A DNA stretch of 64,000 nucleotides, from contig NW_022145606.1 in assembly GCF_000002235.5 (NCBI RefSeq), positions 18,244,254-18,308,253 on the forward strand, in the 5' to 3' direction. Position numbers and translations under genes: made by a program. Shown one piece after another: positions 50,158-61,474 of the stretch. Within the stretch, counting starts at the first letter, position 1; each line of letters opens with the position of its first letter. Source of the DNA: Strongylocentrotus purpuratus (taxonomy: Eukaryota > Echinodermata > Echinoidea > Camarodonta > Strongylocentrotidae). The notes beneath the pieces are model-generated. The model was not told the origin of the DNA. It saw nothing but the letters and a program-made list of their open reading frames with translations, and did no database searches.

Positions 50158-50486
50158 TTAAGCAATGAAATTAACGTGAAAATCTCTCCTATTTGGCAGT
50201 TCTAAACATGGTTTCGACATTTTCACACAAACCTAGGTTCTTTTATTGCGCAATACGACAGTATATTACGCGATTAAATCGTTTTAAACATTGCACAATA
50301 AATAAAGATGAAATAAATGAACGGATGACGCGAACAGATAGAGAAAGCTCAAGCTTAATGATACCACTTAGGAGACCGAGTTAATCGTTTTAAACATTGC
50401 GCAATAAATAAAGATAAAAAGCATAAACCGATGACACGAACATTAAGAGAAGCTCAAGCGCAACATAATGATACCACTTAGGAGAC

Positions 50487-52974
50487 CATAGCATTCTTTT
50501 TAAGAAAGATATTTGCAAATGTAAAAAATGCTTCAAATGACTCTTTTATTGCACAATACGACAGTATATACGCGATTTAATCGTTTTCAACATTGCGCAA
50601 TAAATAAGGATGAAAAACAGAAACCGATGACACAAACAGGTAGAGAAGCTCAAGCGCAACATAATGATACCACTAAGGAGACAATAGCATTCTTTTCAAA
50701 GAAAGATATTTGCAAATGTAAAAAATGCTTCAAATTACTCTTTTATTGCGCAATATGACGGTATATACGCGATTTAATCGTTTTCAACATTGCGCAATAA
50801 ATAAAGATGAAAAACGTAAACCGATGATGCGAACATGTAGAGAAGCTCAAGCGCTACATAATGATACCACTTAGGAGACCGAGTTAATCGTTTTAAAAAT
50901 TGCGCAATAAATAAGGATGAAAAACGTAAACCGATGATGCGAACAGATAGAGAAGCTCAAGCGCAACATAATGATACCACTTAGGAGACCAAAGCATTCT
51001 TTTTAAACATTGTGCAATAATTAAGGATGAAAAACAGAAACCGATGACACGAACATGTAGAGAAGCTCAAGCGCTACATAATGATACCACTTAGGAGACC
51101 GAGTTAATCGTTTTAAAAATTGCGCAATAAATAAAGATGAAAAACGTGAACCGATGATGCGAACAGATAGAGAAGCTCAAGCGCAACATAATGATACAAC
51201 TTAGGAGACCAAAGCATTCTTTTTAAGAAAGATATTTAAAAATGTAAAAAATGCTTCAAATGACTCCTTTATTGCGCAATATGACAGTATATACGCGATT
51301 TAATCATTTTCAACATTGCGCAATATAGAAAGATGTAAAACATGAACGGATGACGCGAACAGATAGAGAAGCTCAAGCTTAATGATACCACTTAGGAGAC
51401 CGATTTAATCGTTTTAAACATTGCGCAATAAATAAAGATAAAAAACGTAAACCGATGATGCGAACAGATGGAAAAGCTCAAGCCCAACATAATGATACAA
51501 CTTAGGAGACCGAGTTAATCGTTTTAAACATTGCGCAATAAATAAAGATGAAAAACATAAACCGATGGCGCGAACAGAAAGAGAAGCTCAAGCGCAACTT
51601 AATGATACCACTTAGGAGACCGAGTTAATCGTTTTAAACATTGCGCAATAAATAAGGATGAAAAACAGAAACCGATGACACGAACATGTAGAGAAGCTCA
51701 AGCGCTACATAATGATACCACTTAGGAGACAATAGCATTCTTTTTAAGAAAGATATTTGCAAATGTAAAAAATGCTTCAAATGACTCTTTTATTGCACAA
51801 TACGACAGTATATACGCGATTTAATCGTTTTCAACATTGCGCAATAAATAAGGATGAAAAACAGAAACCGATGACACAAACAGGTAGAGAAGCTCAAGCG
51901 CAACATAATGATACCACTAAGGAGACAATAGCATTCTTTTCAAAGAAAGATATTTGCAAATGTAAAAAATGCTTCAAATTACTCTTTTATTGCGCAATAT
52001 GACGGTATATACGCGATTTAATCGTTTTCAACATTGCGCAATAAATAAAGATGAAAAACGTAAACCGATGATGCGAACATGTAGAGAAGCTCAAGCGCTA
52101 CATAATGATACCACTTAGGAGACCGAGTTAATCGTTTTAAAAATTGCGCAATAAATAAGGATGAAAAACGTAAACCGATGATGCGAACAGATAGAGAAGC
52201 TCAAGCGCAACATAATGATACCACTTAGGAGACCAAAGCATTCTTTTTAAACATTGTGCAATAATTAAGGATGAAAAACAGAAACCGATGACACGAACAT
52301 GTAGAGAAGCTCAAGCGCTACATAATGATACCACTTAGGAGACCGAGTTAATCGTTTTAAAAATTGCGCAATAAATAAAGATGAAAAACGTGAACCGATG
52401 ATGCGAACAGATAGAGAAGCTCAAGCGCAACATAATGATACAACTTAGGAGACCAAAGCATTCTTTTTAAGAAAGATATTTAAAAATGTAAAAAATGCTT
52501 CAAATGACTCCTTTATTGCGCAATATGACAGTATATACGCGATTTAATCATTTTCAACATTGCGCAATATAGAAAGATGTAAAACATGAACGGATGACGC
52601 GAACAGATAGAGAAGCTCAAGCTTAATGATACCACTTAGGAGACCGATTTAATCGTTTTAAACATTGCGCAATAAATAAAGATAAAAAACGTAAACCGAT
52701 GATGCGAACAGATGGAGAAGCTCAAGCCCAACATAATGATACAACTTAGGAGACCGAGTTAATCGTTTTAAACATTGCGCAATAAATAAAGATGAAAAAC
52801 ATAAACCGATGGCGCGAACAGAAAGAGAAGCTCAAGCGCAACTTAATGATACCACTTAGGAGACCGAGTTAATCGTTTTAAACATTGCGCAATAAATAAG
52901 GATGAAAAACAGAAACCGATGACACGAACATGTAGAGAAGCTCAAGCGCTACATAATGATACCACTTAGGAGAC
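50487..52974 (-). repeat. Two tandem copies of a 1,244-bp satellite B HOR
   Basis: 50,487-51,730 and 51,731-52,974 are collinear at offset 1,244. They share rare variants such as cactaaggagacaatagc, ttcttttcaaagaaag, gtgcaataattaagg and gcaatatagaaagatg. Almost no substitutions are visible (one is gatggaaaagctc versus gatggagaagctc). A third copy begins at 52,975 and breaks off at about 53,158. Confidence 0.86.
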
Positions 52975-55900
52975 AATAGCATTCTTTTTAAGAAAGATAT
53001 TTGCAAATGTAAAAAATGCTTCAAATGACTCTTTTATTGCACAATACGACAGTATATACGCGATTTAATCGTTTTCAACATTGCGCAATAAATAAGGATG
53101 AAAAACAGAAACCGATGACACAAACAGGTAGAGAAGCTCAAGCGCAACATAATGATACCACTTAGGAGACAATAGCATTCTTTTTAAGAAAGATATTTGC
53201 AAATGTAAAAAATGCTTCAAATGACTCTTTTCTTGCACAATACGACAGTATATACTCGATTTAATCTTTTTAATTATTGCGCAATAAATAAAGATAAAAA
53301 ACGTAAACCGATGACACGAACAGGTAGAGAAGCTCAAGCGCAACATAATGATACCACTTAGGAGACAATAGCATTCTTTTAAAGAAAGATATTTGCAAAT
53401 GTAAAAAATGCTTCAAATGACTCTTTTAATGTACAATATGACAGTATATACGCGATTTAATCGTTTTCAACATTGCGCAATAAAAAAGGATAAAAAACAT
53501 AAACCGATGACACGAACAGGTAGAGAAGCTCAAGCGCAGCTTAATGATACCACTTAGGAGACCGAGTTAATCGTTTTCAACATTGCGCAATAAATAAAGA
53601 TGAAAAACATAAACCGATGACGCGAACAGATAAGAAAAGCTCAAGCGCAGCATAATGATACCACTTAGGAGACCGAGTTAATCGTTTTAAAAATTGCGCA
53701 ATAAATAAAGATGAAAAACGTGAACCGATGATGCGAACAGATAGAGAAGCTCAAGTGCAACATAATGATACCACTTAGGAGACCATAGCATTCTTTTTAA
53801 GAAAGATATTTGCAAATGTAAAAAATGCTTCAAATGACTCCTTTATTGCACAATATGACAGTATATACGCGATTTAATCGTTTTCAACATTGCGCAATAA
53901 AAAAGGATAAAAAACATAAACCGATGACACGAACAGGTAGAGAAGGTCAAGCGCAGCTTAATGATACCACTTAGGAGACCGAGTTAATCGTTTTCAACAT
54001 TGCGCAATAAATAAAGATGAAAAACATAAACCGATGGCGCGAACAGGTAGAGAAGCTCAAGCGCAACATAATGATACCCCTTAGGAGACCGAGTTAATCG
54101 TTTTAAACATTGCGCATTAAATAAAGATGTAAAACATAAACCGATGACGCGAACAGATAAGAAAAGCTCAAGCGCAGCATAATGATACCACTTAGGAGAC
54201 CGAGTTAATCGTTCTTTTTAAGAAAGATATTTACAAATGTAAAAAATGCTTCAAATGACTCCTTTATTGCGCAATATGACAGTATATACGCGATTTAATC
54301 GTTTTAAACATTGCGCAATAAATAAAGATAAAAAACGTGAACCGATGATGCGAACAGATAGAGAAGCTCAAGCGCAACATAATGATATTGCAAATGTAAA
54401 AAATGCTTCAAGTGACTCTTTTATTGCACAATACGACAGTCTATACGCGATTTAATCGTTTTAAACATTGCGCAATAAATAAAGATAAAAAACATAAACC
54501 CGATGACATGAACAGGTAGAAAAGCTCAAGCGCAGCATAATGATACCACTTAGGAGACCGAGTTAATCGTTTTAAACATTGCGCATTTAATAAAGATAAA
54601 AAACATAAACCGATGGCGGGAACATGTAGAGAAGCCCAAGCGCAACTTAATGATACCACTTAGGAGACCGAGTTAATCGTTTTAAACATTGCGCAATAAA
54701 TAAAGATGAAAAACATCAACCGATGACGCGAACAGAAAAAGAAGCTCAAGCGCAACTTAATGATACCACTTAGGAAACCGAGTTAATCGTTTAAAACATT
54801 GCGCAATAAATAAAGATGAAAAACATAAACCGAAGGCGCGAACATGTAGAGAAGCTCAAGCTTAACATAATGATACCACTTAGGAAACCATAGCATTCTT
54901 TTTAAGAAAGATATTTGCAAATGTAAAAAATGCTTCAAATGACTCTTTTAATGCACAATATGACAGTATATACGCGATTTAATCGTTTTCAACATTGCGC
55001 AATAAAAAAGGATAAAAAACATAAACCGATGACACGAACAGGTAGAGAAGCTCAAGCGCAGCTTAATGATACCACTTAGGAGACCGAGTTAATCGTTTTC
55101 AACATTGCGCAATAAATAAAGATGAAAAACATAAACCGATGGCGCAAACAGGTAGAGATGCTCAAGCGCAACATAATGATACCACTTAAGAGACCGAGTT
55201 AATCGTTTTAAACATTGCGCATTAAATAAAGATGTAAAACATAAACCGATGACGCGAACAGATAAGAAAAGCTCAAGCGCAGCATAATGATACCACTTAG
55301 GAGACCGAGTTAATCGTTTTAAAAATTGCGCAATAAATAAAGATGAAAAACGTGAACCGATGATGCGAACAGATAGAGAAGCTCAAGCGCAACATAATGA
55401 TACCACTTAGGAGACCATAGCATTCTTTTTAAGAAAGATATTTACAAATGTAAAAAATGCTTCAAATGACTCCTTTATTGCGCAATATGACAGTATATAC
55501 GCGATTTAATCGTTTTAAACATTGCGCAATAAATAAAGGTAAAAAACGTGAACCGATGATGCGAACAGATAGAGAAGCTCAAGCGCAACATAATGATATT
55601 GCAAATGTAAAAAATGCTTCAAATGACTCTTTTATTGCACAATACGACAGTATATACGCGATTTAATCGTTTTAAACATTGCGCAATAAATAAAGATGGA
55701 AAACATAAACTGATGACACGAACAGAAAAAGAAGCTCAAGCGCAGCATAATGATACCACTTAGGAGACCGAGTTAATCGTTTTAAACATTGCGCAATAAA
55801 TAAAGATGTAAAAACATAAACCGATGACGCGAACAGAAAAAGAAGCTCAAGCGCAACTTAATGATACCACTTAGGAGACCGAGTTAATCGTTTAAACATT

Positions 55901-57575
55901 GCGCAATAAATAAAGATGAAAAACATAAACCGAAGGCGCGAACATGTAGAGAAGCTCAAGCTTAACATAATGATACCACTTAGGAAACCATAGCATTCTT
56001 TTATAAAGATAAAAAATGTGAACCGATGATGCGAACAGATAGAGAAGCTCAAGCGCAACATAATGATATTGCAAATGTAAAAAATGCTTCAAATGACTCT
56101 TTTATTGCACAATACGACAGTATATACGCGATTTAATCGTTTTAAACATTGCGCAATAAATAAAGATGAAAAACATGAACCGATGACGCGAACAGAAAGA
56201 GAAGCTCAAGCGCAACTTAATGATACCACTTAGGAGACAATAGCATTCTTTTTCACAGAAAGATATTTGCAAGTGTAAAAATTGCTTCAAATGACTCTTT
56301 TAATGCACAATATGACAGTATATACGCGATTTAATCGTTTTCAACATTGCGCAATAAAAAAGGATAAAAAACATAAACCGATGACACGAACAGGTAGAGA
56401 AGCTCAAGCGCAGCTTAATGATACCACTTAGGAGACCGAGTTAATCGTTTTAAACATTGCGCATTAAATAAAGATGTAAAACATAAATCGATGACGCGAA
56501 CAGATAAGAAAAGCTCAAGCGTAGCATAATGATACCACTTAGGAGACCGAGTTAATCGTTTTAAAAATTGCGCAATAAATAAAGATGAAAAACGTGAACC
56601 GATGATGCGAACAGATAGAGAAGCTCAAGCGCAACTTAATGATACCACTTAGGAGACAATAGCATTCTTTTTCACAGAAAGATATTTGCAAGTGTAAAAA
56701 TTGCTTCAAATGACTCTTTTAATGCACAATATGACAGTATATACGCGATTTAATCGTTTTCAACATTGCGCAATAAAAAAGGATAAAAAACATAAACCGA
56801 TGACACGAACAGGTAGAGAAGCTCAAGCGCAGCTTAATGATACCACTTAGGAGACCGAGTTAATCGTTTTCAACATTGCGCAATAAATAAAGATGAAAAA
56901 CATAAACTGATGGCGCGAACAGGTAGAGAAGCTCAAGCGCAACATAATGATACCACTTAGGAGACCGAGTTAATCGTTTTAAACATTGCGCAATAAATAA
57001 AGGTGAAAAACGTGAACCGATGATGCGAACAGATAGAGAAGCTCAAGCGCAACATAATGATACCACTTAGGAGACCATAGCATTCTTTTTAAGAAAGATA
57101 TTTACAAATGTAAAAAAATGCTTCAAATGACTCCTTTATTGCGCAATATGACAGTATATACGCGATTTAATCGTTTTAAACATTGCGCAATAAATAAAGA
57201 TAAAAAGCATAAACCGATGATGCGAACAGGTAGAGAAGCTCAAGCGCAACATAATGATACCACTTAGGAAACCATAGCATTCTTTTTAAGAAAGATATTT
57301 GCAAATGTAAAAAATGCTTCAAATGACTCTTTTATTGCACAATACGACAGTATATACGCGATTTAATCGTTTTAAACATTGTGCAATAAAAAAAGATGAA
57401 AAACATGAACCGATGACGCGAACAGAAAGAGAAGCTCAAGCGCAACTTAATGATACCACTTAGGAGACAATAGCATTCTTTTTCACAGAAAGATATTTGC
57501 AAGTGTAAAAATTGCTTCAAATTACTCTTTTATTGCGCAATATGACGGTATATACGCGATTTAATCGTTTTCAAC
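52975..57575 (-). repeat. B- middle segment, mixed units with partial duplications
   Basis: Irregular order of 110- and 196-bp units. Offsets of 1,211 bp (54,246 against 55,457) and 1,230 bp (56,102 against 57,332) mark local duplications. Two units near 54,388 and 55,597 jump from cataatgatat straight to tgcaaatgtaaaaaatgc, omitting the link and the start of the insert. A unit with agcattctttttcacagaaa and gcaagtgtaaaaattgc occurs only here. Confidence 0.82.
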
Positions 57576-58635
57576 ATTGCGCAATAAATAAAGATGAAAA
57601 ACATAAACCGATGGCGCGAAAATGTAGAGAAGCTCAAGCGCAACTTAATGATACCACTTAGGAGACTGAGTTAATCGTTTTAAACATTGCGCAATAAATA
57701 AAGATAAAAAGCATAAACCGATGATACGAACATGTAGAAAAGCTCAAGCGCAACATAATGATACCACTTAGGAGACCATAGCATTCTTTTTAAGAAAGAT
57801 ATTTACAAATGTGAAAAATGCTTCAAATGACTCTTTTATTGCACAATACGACAGTCTATACGCGATTTAATCGTTTTAAACATTGCGCAATAAATAAAGA
57901 TAAAAAAACATAAACTGATGACACGAACAGGTAGAGAAGCTCAAGCGCAGCATAATGATACCACTTAGGAGACCGAGTTAATCGTTTTAAACATTGCGCA
58001 ATAAATAAAGATGTAAAAACATAAACCGATGACGCGAACAGGTAGAGAAGCTCAAGCGCAGCATAATGATACCACTTAGGAGACCGAGTTAATCGTTTTA
58101 AACATTGCGCAATAAATAAAGATGAAAAACATAAACCGATGGCGCGAAAATGTAGAGAAGCTCAAGCGCAACTTAATGATACCACTTAGGAGACTGAGTT
58201 AATCGTTTTAAACATTGCGCAATAAATAAAGATAAAAAGCATAAACCGATGACACGAACATGTAGAAAAGCTCAAGCGCAACATAATGATACCACTTAGG
58301 AGACCATAGCATTCTTTTTAAGAAAGATATTTACAAATGTGAAAAATGCTTCAAATGACTCTTTTATTGCACAATACGACAGTCTATACGCGATTTAATC
58401 GTTTTAAACATTGCGCAATAAATAAAGATAAAAAAACATAAACTGATGACACGAACAGGTAGAGAAGCTCAAGCGCAGCATAATGATACCACTTAGGAGA
58501 CCGAGTTAATCGTTTTAAACATTGCGCAATAAATAAAGATGTAAAAACATAAACCGATGACGCGAACAGGTAGAGAAGCTCAAGCGCAGCATAATGATAC
58601 CACTTAGGAGACCGAGTTAATCGTTTTAAACATTG
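57576..58635 (-). repeat. Tandem 528-bp duplication in B-
   Basis: ggagactgagttaatcg at 57,661 and 58,189, and atggcgcgaaaatgtag at 57,611 and 58,139, are both 528 bp apart, with collinear sequence between. The copies part company near 58,635 (aaaccaatgacacg). Confidence 0.82.
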
Positions 58636-58719
58636 CGCAATAAATAAAGATAAAAAGCATAAACCAATGACACGAACATGTAAAGAAGCTCAAGCGCAGC
58701 ATAATGATACCACTTAGGA

Positions 58720-61008
58720 GACCGAGTTAATCGTTTTAAACATTGCGCAATGAATAAAGATGAAAAACATAAACCGATGACGCGAACAGAAAGAGAAGCT
58801 CAAGCGCAACTTAATGATACCACTTAAGAGACCGAGTTAATCGTTTTAAACATTGCACATTAAATAAAGATCAAAACCATAAACCGATGACACGAACAGG
58901 TAGAGAAGCTCAAGCGCAACTTAATGATACCACTTAGGAGACCGAGTTAATCGTTTTAAACATTGCGCAATAAATAAAGATAAAAAGCATAAACCAATGA
59001 CACGAACATGTAAAGAAGCTCAAGCGCAACATAATGATACCACTTAGAAGACCATAGCATTCTTTTTAAGAAAGATATTTGCAAATGTAAAAAATGCTTC
59101 AAATGACTCTTTTTTTGCACAATACGACGGTATATACGCGATTTAATCGTTTTAAACATTGCGCAATAAATAAAGATAAAAAACATAAACCGATGACACG
59201 AACAGGTAGAGAAGCTCAAGCGCAACATAATGATACCATAGCATTCTTTTTAAGAAAGATATTTGCAAATGTAAAAAATGCTTCAATTGACTCTTTTATT
59301 GCACAATACGACAGTATATACGCGATTTAATCGTTTTCAACATTGCGCAATAAATAAGGATGAAAAACAGAAACCGATGACACGAACAGGTAGAGAAGCT
59401 CAAGCGCAACATGATGATACCACTTAGAAGACCATAGCATTCTTTTTAAGAAAGACATTTACAAATGTAAAAAATGCTTCAAATGACTCCTTTATTGCGC
59501 AATATGACAGTATATACGCGATTTAATCATTTTCAACATTGCGCAATAAATAAAGATGAAAAACATAAACCGATGACGCGAACAGGTAGAAAAGCTCAAG
59601 CGCAGCATAATGACACCACTTAGGAGACCGAGTTAATCGTTTTAAACATTACGCATTAAATAAAGATGAAAAACATGAACTGATGACGCGAACAGATAGA
59701 GAAGCTCAAGCGCAGCTTAATGATACCACTTAGGAGACCGAGTTAATCGTTTTCAACATTGCGCAATAAATAAAGATGAAAAACATAAACCGATGATGCG
59801 AACAGAAAGAGAAGCTCAAGCGCAACTTAATGATACCACTTAGGAGACCGAGTTAATCGTTTTAAACATTGCGCAATGAATAAAGATGAAAAACATGAAC
59901 CGATGACGCGAACAGAAAGAGAAGCTCAAGCGCAACTTAATGATACCACTTAAGAGACCGAGTTAATCGTTTTAAACATTGCACATTAAATAAAGATCAA
60001 AACCATAAACCGATGACACGAACAGGTAGAGAAGCTCAAGCGCAACTTAATGATACCACTTAGGAGACCGAGTTAATCGTTTTAAACATTGCGCAATAAA
60101 TAAAGATAAAAAGCATAAACCAATGACACGAACATGTAAAGAAGCTCAAGCGCAACATAATGATACCACTTAGAAGACCATAGCATTCTTTTTAAGAAAG
60201 ATATTTGCAAATGTAAAAAATGCTTCAAATGACTCTTTTTTTGCACAATACGACAGTATATACGCGATTTAATCGTTTTAAACATTGCGCAATAAATAAA
60301 GATAAAAAACATAAACCGATGACACGAACAGGTAGAGAAGCTCAAGCGCAACATAATGATACCACTTAGGAGACCATAGCATTCTTTTTAAGAAAGATAT
60401 TTGCAAATGTAAAAAATGCTTCAATTGACTCTTTTATTGCACAATACGACAGTATATACGCGATTTAATCGTTTTCAACATTGCGCAATAAATAAGGATG
60501 AAAAACAGAAACCGATGACACGAACAGGTAGAGAAGCTCAAGCGCAACATGATGATACCACTTAGAAGACCATAGCATTCTTTTTAAGAAAGACATTTAC
60601 AAATGTAAAAAATGCTTCAAATGACTCCTTTATTGCGCAATATGACAGTATATACGCGATTTAATCATTTTCAACATTGCGCAATAAATAAAGATGAAAA
60701 ACATAAACCGATGACGCGAACAGGTAGAAAAGCTCAAGCGCAGCATAATGACACCACTTAGGAGACCGAGTTAATCGTTTTAAACATTGCGCATTAAATA
60801 AAGATGAAAAACATGAACTGATGACGCGAACAGATAGAGAAGCTCAAGCGCAGCTTAATGATACCACTTAGGAGACCGAGTTAATCGTTTTCAACATTGC
60901 GCAATAAATAAAGATGAAAAACATAAACCGATGATGCGAACAGAAAGAGAAGCTCAAGCGCAACTTAATGATACCACTTAGGAGACCGAGTTAATCGTTT
61001 TAAACATT
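58720..61008 (-). repeat. Tandem duplication of about 1.13 kb in B-
   Basis: taaagatcaa at 58,865 and 59,991, and tgaataaaga at 58,751 and 59,877, are 1,126 bp apart. After a deletion in the first copy near 59,235 (gataccatagcattc, missing cttaggagac) the offset becomes 1,138. Collinearity ends near 61,008. Confidence 0.82.
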
Positions 61009-61474
61009 GCGCATTAAATGAAGATGAAAACCATAAACCGATGACACGAACAGGTAGAGAAGCTCAAGCGCAACATAATGATACCACTTAGGAGACCGAG
61101 TTAATCGTTTTAAACATTGCGCAATAAATAAAGATTTAAAACGTAAACCGATGATGCGAACAGATAGAGAAGCTCAAGCGCAACATAATGATACCACTAA
61201 GGAGACAATAGCATTCTTTTCAAAGAAAGATATTTGCAAATGTAAAAAATGCTTCAAATTACTCTTTTATTGCGCAATATGACGGTATATACGCGATTTA
61301 ATCGTTTTCAACATTGCGCAATAAATAAAGATGAAAAACATAAACCAATGGCGCGAACAGGTAGAGAAGCTCAAGCGCAACATATTGATACCACTTAGGA
61401 GACCGAGTTAATCGTTCTAAACATTGCGCAATAAATAAAGATGAAAAACATGAACGGATGACGCGAACAGATAG
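61009..61474 (-). repeat. Distal end of B- bordering satellite A
   Basis: Last few B units. The stretch at about 61,195-61,300 (cactaaggagacaatagc, ttcttttcaaagaaag, caaattactctttta, atgacggtatatacg) is the same subtype as at 50,670 and 51,915, near the other end of the arm. B ends inside gaacagatag and A begins with acttcgcttgccctgg. Confidence 0.85.

Larger units (their letters stand above)
49327..50240. repeat. Family C linker: palindromic repeat cluster at the inversion centre
   Basis: Unrelated to A and B. One plus-oriented copy (about 49,339-49,480: tgtccgaacctaggttaatg, gaaaatggcgaaacc, caaatagtgtatat, gaggtgtttacgttag) is followed by minus-oriented copies. Their shared landmark tctaaacatg falls at 49,661, 49,851, 50,071 and 50,201, spacings of 190, 220 and 130 bp (the last truncated). 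Each minus copy has ggacacattaaccaatg, aaattaacgtgtaaatc, acggacgataccattattta, ataggggttttgcc, aaactaacgaaaac, cctcaaaaagcgcc and tttcgccattttcacacaaa. There is no open reading frame of note. It could be a decayed foldback-type element or a minor satellite; I cannot decide, and I see no transposase. Confidence 0.88.
50241..61474 (-). repeat. Satellite B array, minus orientation
   Basis: The plus strand reads as the reverse complement of B+: gagaagctcaagcgcaacat, aatgataccacttaggagac, cgagttaatcgttttaaaca, ttgcgcaataaataaagatg, aaaaacataaaccgatgacg. Long units carry agcattctttttaagaaaga, tatttgcaaatgtaaaaaat, gcttcaaatgactctttta and cgacagtatatacgcga. Throughout this arm the long unit has caaatgactc (or a close variant ending actc), where B+ read on the same strand has caaatggctc, and often cacaatacgac for gcgcaatatgac. 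The arm enters at 50,241 in the middle of a long unit (ttttattgcgcaatacgac) and ends at 61,474 in gcgaacagatag. No coding content. Confidence 0.96.

Noticed and set aside
49327..50240. Assembly fold-back artefact as the explanation of the inversion
   Set aside because: B+ and B- meet C at different unit phases, arms carry different fixed variants and different HORs, and C itself is not a mirror image beyond the 138-bp arms. Long-read confirmation would still be decisive.
49327..50240. Autonomous DNA transposon
   Set aside because: Inverted terminal-like arms exist, but there is no transposase frame, no clear target-site duplication and the interior is tandem copies of the same repeat.
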